DNA from: WHSM01 sp050701635
GTDB taxonomy: Bacteria; Actinomycetota; Actinomycetes; Mycobacteriales; Micromonosporaceae
DNA length: 13,828 bases
Reading direction: 5' to 3'
Assembly: GCA_050701635.1 (NCBI GenBank)
Contig: JBOGDF010000129.1
Span: forward strand, 1 to 13,828
The position numbers were made by a program, and so were the translations under genes. Below the pieces are notes generated by a model, which did no database searches, had not been told where the DNA came from, and saw only the letters and a list, made by a program, of their open reading frames with translations. Shown in pieces: positions 13,769 through 13,828 of the stretch (within the stretch, counting starts at the first letter, position 1; each line of letters begins with the position of its first letter).

Positions 13769-13828
13769 CCGCTACGTCCTCGTGTGGATCACGATGCTGC
13801 CGCCTCCGATCGCGTCGGGGCCCGGCAC
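13764..13828 (+). pseudogene. Possible C-terminal fragment of a MurJ/Ser-Thr-kinase-type protein, cut by window edge
   Basis: In a frame different from the oxidoreductase fragment, the last bases read SGRYVLVWITMLPPPIASGPG. The pattern RYVLVW(L/I)T.LP is familiar from the C-terminal discoidin-like domain of actinobacterial MurJ/MviN-type and kinase-related proteins. Only about 21 codons are visible, so this rests on one motif. It abuts the oxidoreductase fragment directly, with no start codon of its own. Confidence 0.3.

Overview
The window is high-GC DNA with GC-rich third codon positions, GTG and TTG starts alongside ATG, and frequent GTAC/CGTACC codon pairs. This suggests an actinomycete, probably Micromonosporaceae or a relative; the family-level guess is inference. 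No rRNA, tRNA, CRISPR array or intact insertion sequence was recognised.

Layout. 1-1798 (minus): a two-gene operon coding for a small EACC1-like protein and, 5 nt downstream, a caspase-fold peptidase whose C-terminus becomes a Glu-Pro repeat and runs off the left edge. This looks like an actinobacterial conflict or programmed-death module. 1945-3788: two gene remnants meet head to head near 2725, a minus-strand CARDB/jelly-roll surface-protein fragment and a plus-strand LuxR/LAL regulator fragment, both lacking their N-termini. 4095-5586: a DUF6157 gene (plus) overlaps the tail of a convergent DUF2867-like gene (minus), which is divergent from a TetR regulator that appears to be leaderless. 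5664-6387 (minus): a single-pass membrane protein with a Pro/Ser/Thr-rich exterior and an apparent frameshift near its start. 6434-8998 (minus): a large multi-pass membrane protein in which an alpha/beta-hydrolase (lipase-like) fold seems to be split by about 700 residues of membrane segments. 9351-11825 (minus): a membrane-anchored GAF-GGDEF-EAL protein with an intact GGDEF motif and a degraded EAL site. 12459-13451 (minus): an ornithine cyclodeaminase/mu-crystallin family enzyme. It is divergent from a broken FAD-dependent amine/amino-acid oxidase fragment, which runs into a possible MurJ/kinase-type C-terminal fragment at the right edge.

The most unusual signal is in the 633-nt leader between the cyclodeaminase and the GGDEF-EAL gene. 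Two 24-nt copies, each exactly one start-to-stop unit, code for the same heptapeptide MRGHEWG. Each has its own strong Shine-Dalgarno sequence. The copies differ at only two bases, both synonymous third positions, and similarity stops at the start and stop codons. A third leader ORF of 54 codons with a near-perfect Shine-Dalgarno overlaps the upstream copy in another frame. This looks like a peptide-encoding leader that could control the downstream c-di-GMP gene, or a repeated micropeptide with its own role.

Gene fragments at 2.7 kb and 13.5-13.8 kb suggest accessory, rearranged DNA, though an assembly join cannot be excluded from sequence alone.
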